A stretch of 64,000 nucleotides of DNA, taken from contig NZ_WSQA01000013.1 of assembly GCF_009768885.1 (NCBI RefSeq), forward strand, positions 1 to 64,000, written 5' to 3'. The stretch's first letter is position 1; each line of letters opens with the position of its first letter. This stretch comes from Sphingobacterium humi. GTDB taxonomy: Bacteria > Bacteroidota > Bacteroidia > Sphingobacteriales > Sphingobacteriaceae. Positions 62,465-64,000 of the stretch are shown here, piece by piece. The notes beneath the pieces were generated by a model. That model was not told where the DNA came from, did no database searches, and saw only the letters and a list, made by a program, of their open reading frames with translations. The translations under genes and the position numbers were made by a program.

Positions 62465-62839
62465 TTATTTCGTTGAATCTGTTGCGGCAGGTGTTTGTGC
62501 GGCAGGAGCTTCTGTACCTGTAGACGGTGCTATAGGTGTAGCTGTTGGGTTTAAGTTTAAGCTAGGGCCTTGAACGGGTGCTTCAATTTGATCATCCAAT
62601 CCGCCAGTGCTTCCAGCAGATGGGCCTGCAACGTTCACCGCAATGCTGAATACCATTAAGGAAATAATTAAAATCCAAGTACCTTTCTCTAAGATATCAC
62701 CGGTACGTTGTACCCCCATTAAGTTCGCTCCTCCGGAGAATCCTGACGATAAACCGCCACCTTTCGGATTTTGTATTAATACAAAAAACGATAATAATAA
62801 GCTCACTAAAATAATAAGGATAATAAATAAGGTTGTCAT
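62465..62839 (-). CDS. secG: Preprotein translocase subunit SecG
   Basis: A 124-aa inner-membrane protein with two transmembrane helices (LFIILIILVSLLLSFFVLI and WILIISLMVFSIAVNVA) and the SecG hallmark between them, QNPKGGGLSSGFSGG followed by QRTGDILEKGT. It is a component of SecYEG. The C-terminal ~45 residues are Pro/Ala/Thr-rich, a common feature in this phylum. It is 15 bp downstream of the acidic TPR-like gene, suggesting an operon. Confidence 0.96.
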   Translation of the reverse strand: MTTLFIILIILVSLLLSFFVLIQNPKGGGLSSGFSGGANLMGVQRTGDILEKGTWILIISLMVFSIAVNVAGPSAGSTGGLDDQIEAPVQGPSLNLNPTATPIAPSTGTEAPAAQTPAATDSTK

Positions 62840-62854
62840 TTTTATATATCTATT

Positions 62855-63994
62855 TTATAACTTTTGTTCCAATTCTTTAATTCGGAGCGCAAAGTACGAT
62901 TTTTTTTCTGGATTCTCGGAAATTAATTTTTTAAATACCAAAATTGCTTTTTCGTACATCCCCTGCCCTTCGTATATGTTTGCTAAGGTCTCTGTTACAA
63001 CCGTTAAATGGTCCTCAGAGCTGCGTCTAGCTTTGTTTTCGGTGTTTATTTCTTCGGCTCGTGGCGGTTGAATCTGAGGTTCCTCCCGGATAAATTTCGC
63101 GATAACTTCATCGCTATCTTGCACCGGATTGAACTCCACCGTATCCTTCTTGTATTTTTCACTCAGCTTATCCTCCGGATTCTGCAAATGAAAAATGTTC
63201 TCCCGGATTTGCTGGTCTAAAATAGCCTCATCTAATTTCTTCGCATCAAACTGCCCCTTGTGTGGTTTTGGAAAAGAAGGCGTAGCAAAAGGCTGGTAGG
63301 TATCGGCATGCTCTAAACGGGTTTTATATAACCACCAACGGAAACTATAAGGCATCAGTTCATCGTTGTATAAACTGATATCCTCTTCCGAGCGAGCGCC
63401 TATTTCTTCTTCTTCAACAGCTATAGGGGAATCCTCCTCCTCCTCAACTTCCGCTTCGGGCTCCTCCTCGACTTCTGGCGTTTCTTCTTCCTGAACCACC
63501 TTCGCCGCTCTAGGCTTAGCCCCTAAAGCATACTTTTCGTAATCGAACAGTTGGCTTTCATCCAACTCCTCTTCCTCCTCAACTTCCGCTGCTATACTTG
63601 CGGCAGGACTAGCCTCCACCTCTGCAATGACAAATTCCTCCGTCGACACCTCCTCGTTCTGCTCTTCTGCTACAGGAACATTCGTAGTTGTGGCTTCCAG
63701 CATGTCCTCCGTAGGCTCCAACTCTTCAAAGCTGATATATTCGTCGGAATCAACCTCCAACTCAGGGATTTCCTTAATCGGTTTCTGCAAGTAATCCTTT
63801 AACCAGAACGCATTGTAAGCATATAATAAGGTTTTCTGCTTATCAATGGGCTTTTGTTCCAGTTGCTTTTTGCGTTCATTTGCAAAAACCAAGGGTTGCG
63901 CATAAGGATATTTGGAAAGCAGGCGTTGAAAATCCGGCTCACTGACTTCGAGTGGGTTTTCTAATGCTTTTCTAAATAGTTGAAGTTGATCCAT
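62855..63994 (-). CDS. Acidic TPR-like hypothetical protein
   Basis: A 379-aa cytoplasmic protein, complete within the window (ATG 63994). The N-terminal ~60 residues are helical (FRKALENPLEVSEPDFQRLL). Residues about 80-210 are very rich in Glu and low in complexity. The C-terminus contains a TPR-like hairpin (TLANIYEGQGMYEKAILVFK, LISENPEKKSYFALRIKEL). No enzymatic motif. Co-oriented with secG 15 bp away. Function not recognised; the acidic linker and TPR end suggest a protein-interaction role. Confidence 0.8.
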   Translation of the reverse strand: MDQLQLFRKALENPLEVSEPDFQRLLSKYPYAQPLVFANERKKQLEQKPIDKQKTLLYAYNAFWLKDYLQKPIKEIPELEVDSDEYISFEELEPTEDMLEATTTNVPVAEEQNEEVSTEEFVIAEVEASPAASIAAEVEEEEELDESQLFDYEKYALGAKPRAAKVVQEEETPEVEEEPEAEVEEEEDSPIAVEEEEIGARSEEDISLYNDELMPYSFRWWLYKTRLEHADTYQPFATPSFPKPHKGQFDAKKLDEAILDQQIRENIFHLQNPEDKLSEKYKKDTVEFNPVQDSDEVIAKFIREEPQIQPPRAEEINTENKARRSSEDHLTVVTETLANIYEGQGMYEKAILVFKKLISENPEKKSYFALRIKELEQKL

Positions 63995-64000
63995 TGTTTT

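Noticed and set aside
62607..63071. 154-codon plus-strand frame across secG and the acidic protein gene
   Set aside because: It spans two well-supported minus-strand genes and their 15-bp gap; no motif.

Overview
The window comes from a Bacteroidota chromosome, most likely of the Sphingobacteriaceae (Sphingobacterium/Pedobacter-like). The evidence is three SusC/SusD pairs with ECF sigma/FecR regulation, many short lipoprotein signals (for example SSC, TSC), few Shine-Dalgarno sequences, a GroEL ending in a GGM-rich tail, and families largely confined to this phylum (DUF4302, DUF4843, DUF4861, DUF5916). The genus is inference. No rRNA, tRNA, CRISPR array, transposase or phage gene was recognised. 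Layout: (1) 0.3-10.4 kb, minus strand: ECF sigma, FecR, SusC with an STN domain, SusD, a DUF1735-type lipoprotein, a Tat-exported Gfo/Idh/MocA oxidoreductase and a DUF1080 (3-keto-disaccharide hydrolase-like) protein, closed by a terminator. It looks like an outer-membrane uptake system coupled to oxidative (3-keto) glycoside cleavage. (2) 10.7-20.3 kb: an 89-aa stand-alone FecR N-domain-like protein, SusC without STN, SusD, an HExxH lipoprotein and two tandem DUF4302 lipoproteins, followed by a convergent ECF sigma gene with no full-length FecR beside it. (3) 20.5-29.5 kb: FAD-dependent dehydrogenase, TetR with a strong operator palindrome, a TonB receptor without a SusD, a beta-helix lipoprotein, a diheme c-type cytochrome lipoprotein and a class-3-like aldehyde dehydrogenase. 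This is the least ordinary locus and looks like uptake plus oxidation of an unknown, perhaps hydrophobic, substrate. (4) 29.5-30.2 kb: non-coding repeat island. (5) 30.2-36.5 kb: an HMA-fold-like small protein, a DUF5916 protein, and a sulfide-oxidation cassette (type II SQR closely resembling mitochondrial SQOR, a metallo-beta-lactamase/double-rhodanese protein, and a YgaP-like membrane protein). The SQR and MBL genes share a GTAAC-N4-GTTAC palindrome about 60-66 bp upstream. (6) 36.5-43.7 kb: a membrane TPR-LuxR regulator, then kduI-DUF4861-kduD divergent from an ExuT-like transporter, with a convergent LacI regulator: catabolism of unsaturated or 5-keto uronates. (7) 43.7-56.7 kb: lipoprotein, ECF sigma, FecR, SusC(STN), SusD, DUF4843 and PKD-like lipoproteins, then a retropepsin-like protease and a TlpA-like thioredoxin. 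There are no glycosidases, so peptide use is the best guess. (8) 56.7-64 kb: NTF2-like protein, aldo/keto reductase, PrcB-like lipoprotein, M90 peptidase, groES-groEL, a second repeat island, secG and an acidic TPR-like protein. Two non-coding islands (29.5-30.2 and 61.7-62.4 kb) share one architecture: an array of 11-bp purine-rich units, then a large inverted repeat whose arms match between islands. A third copy of the 11-bp array lies at 132-186. Start sites were re-chosen where the longest frame runs into a neighbouring gene or lacks a signal peptide; these choices are judgements from sequence only.
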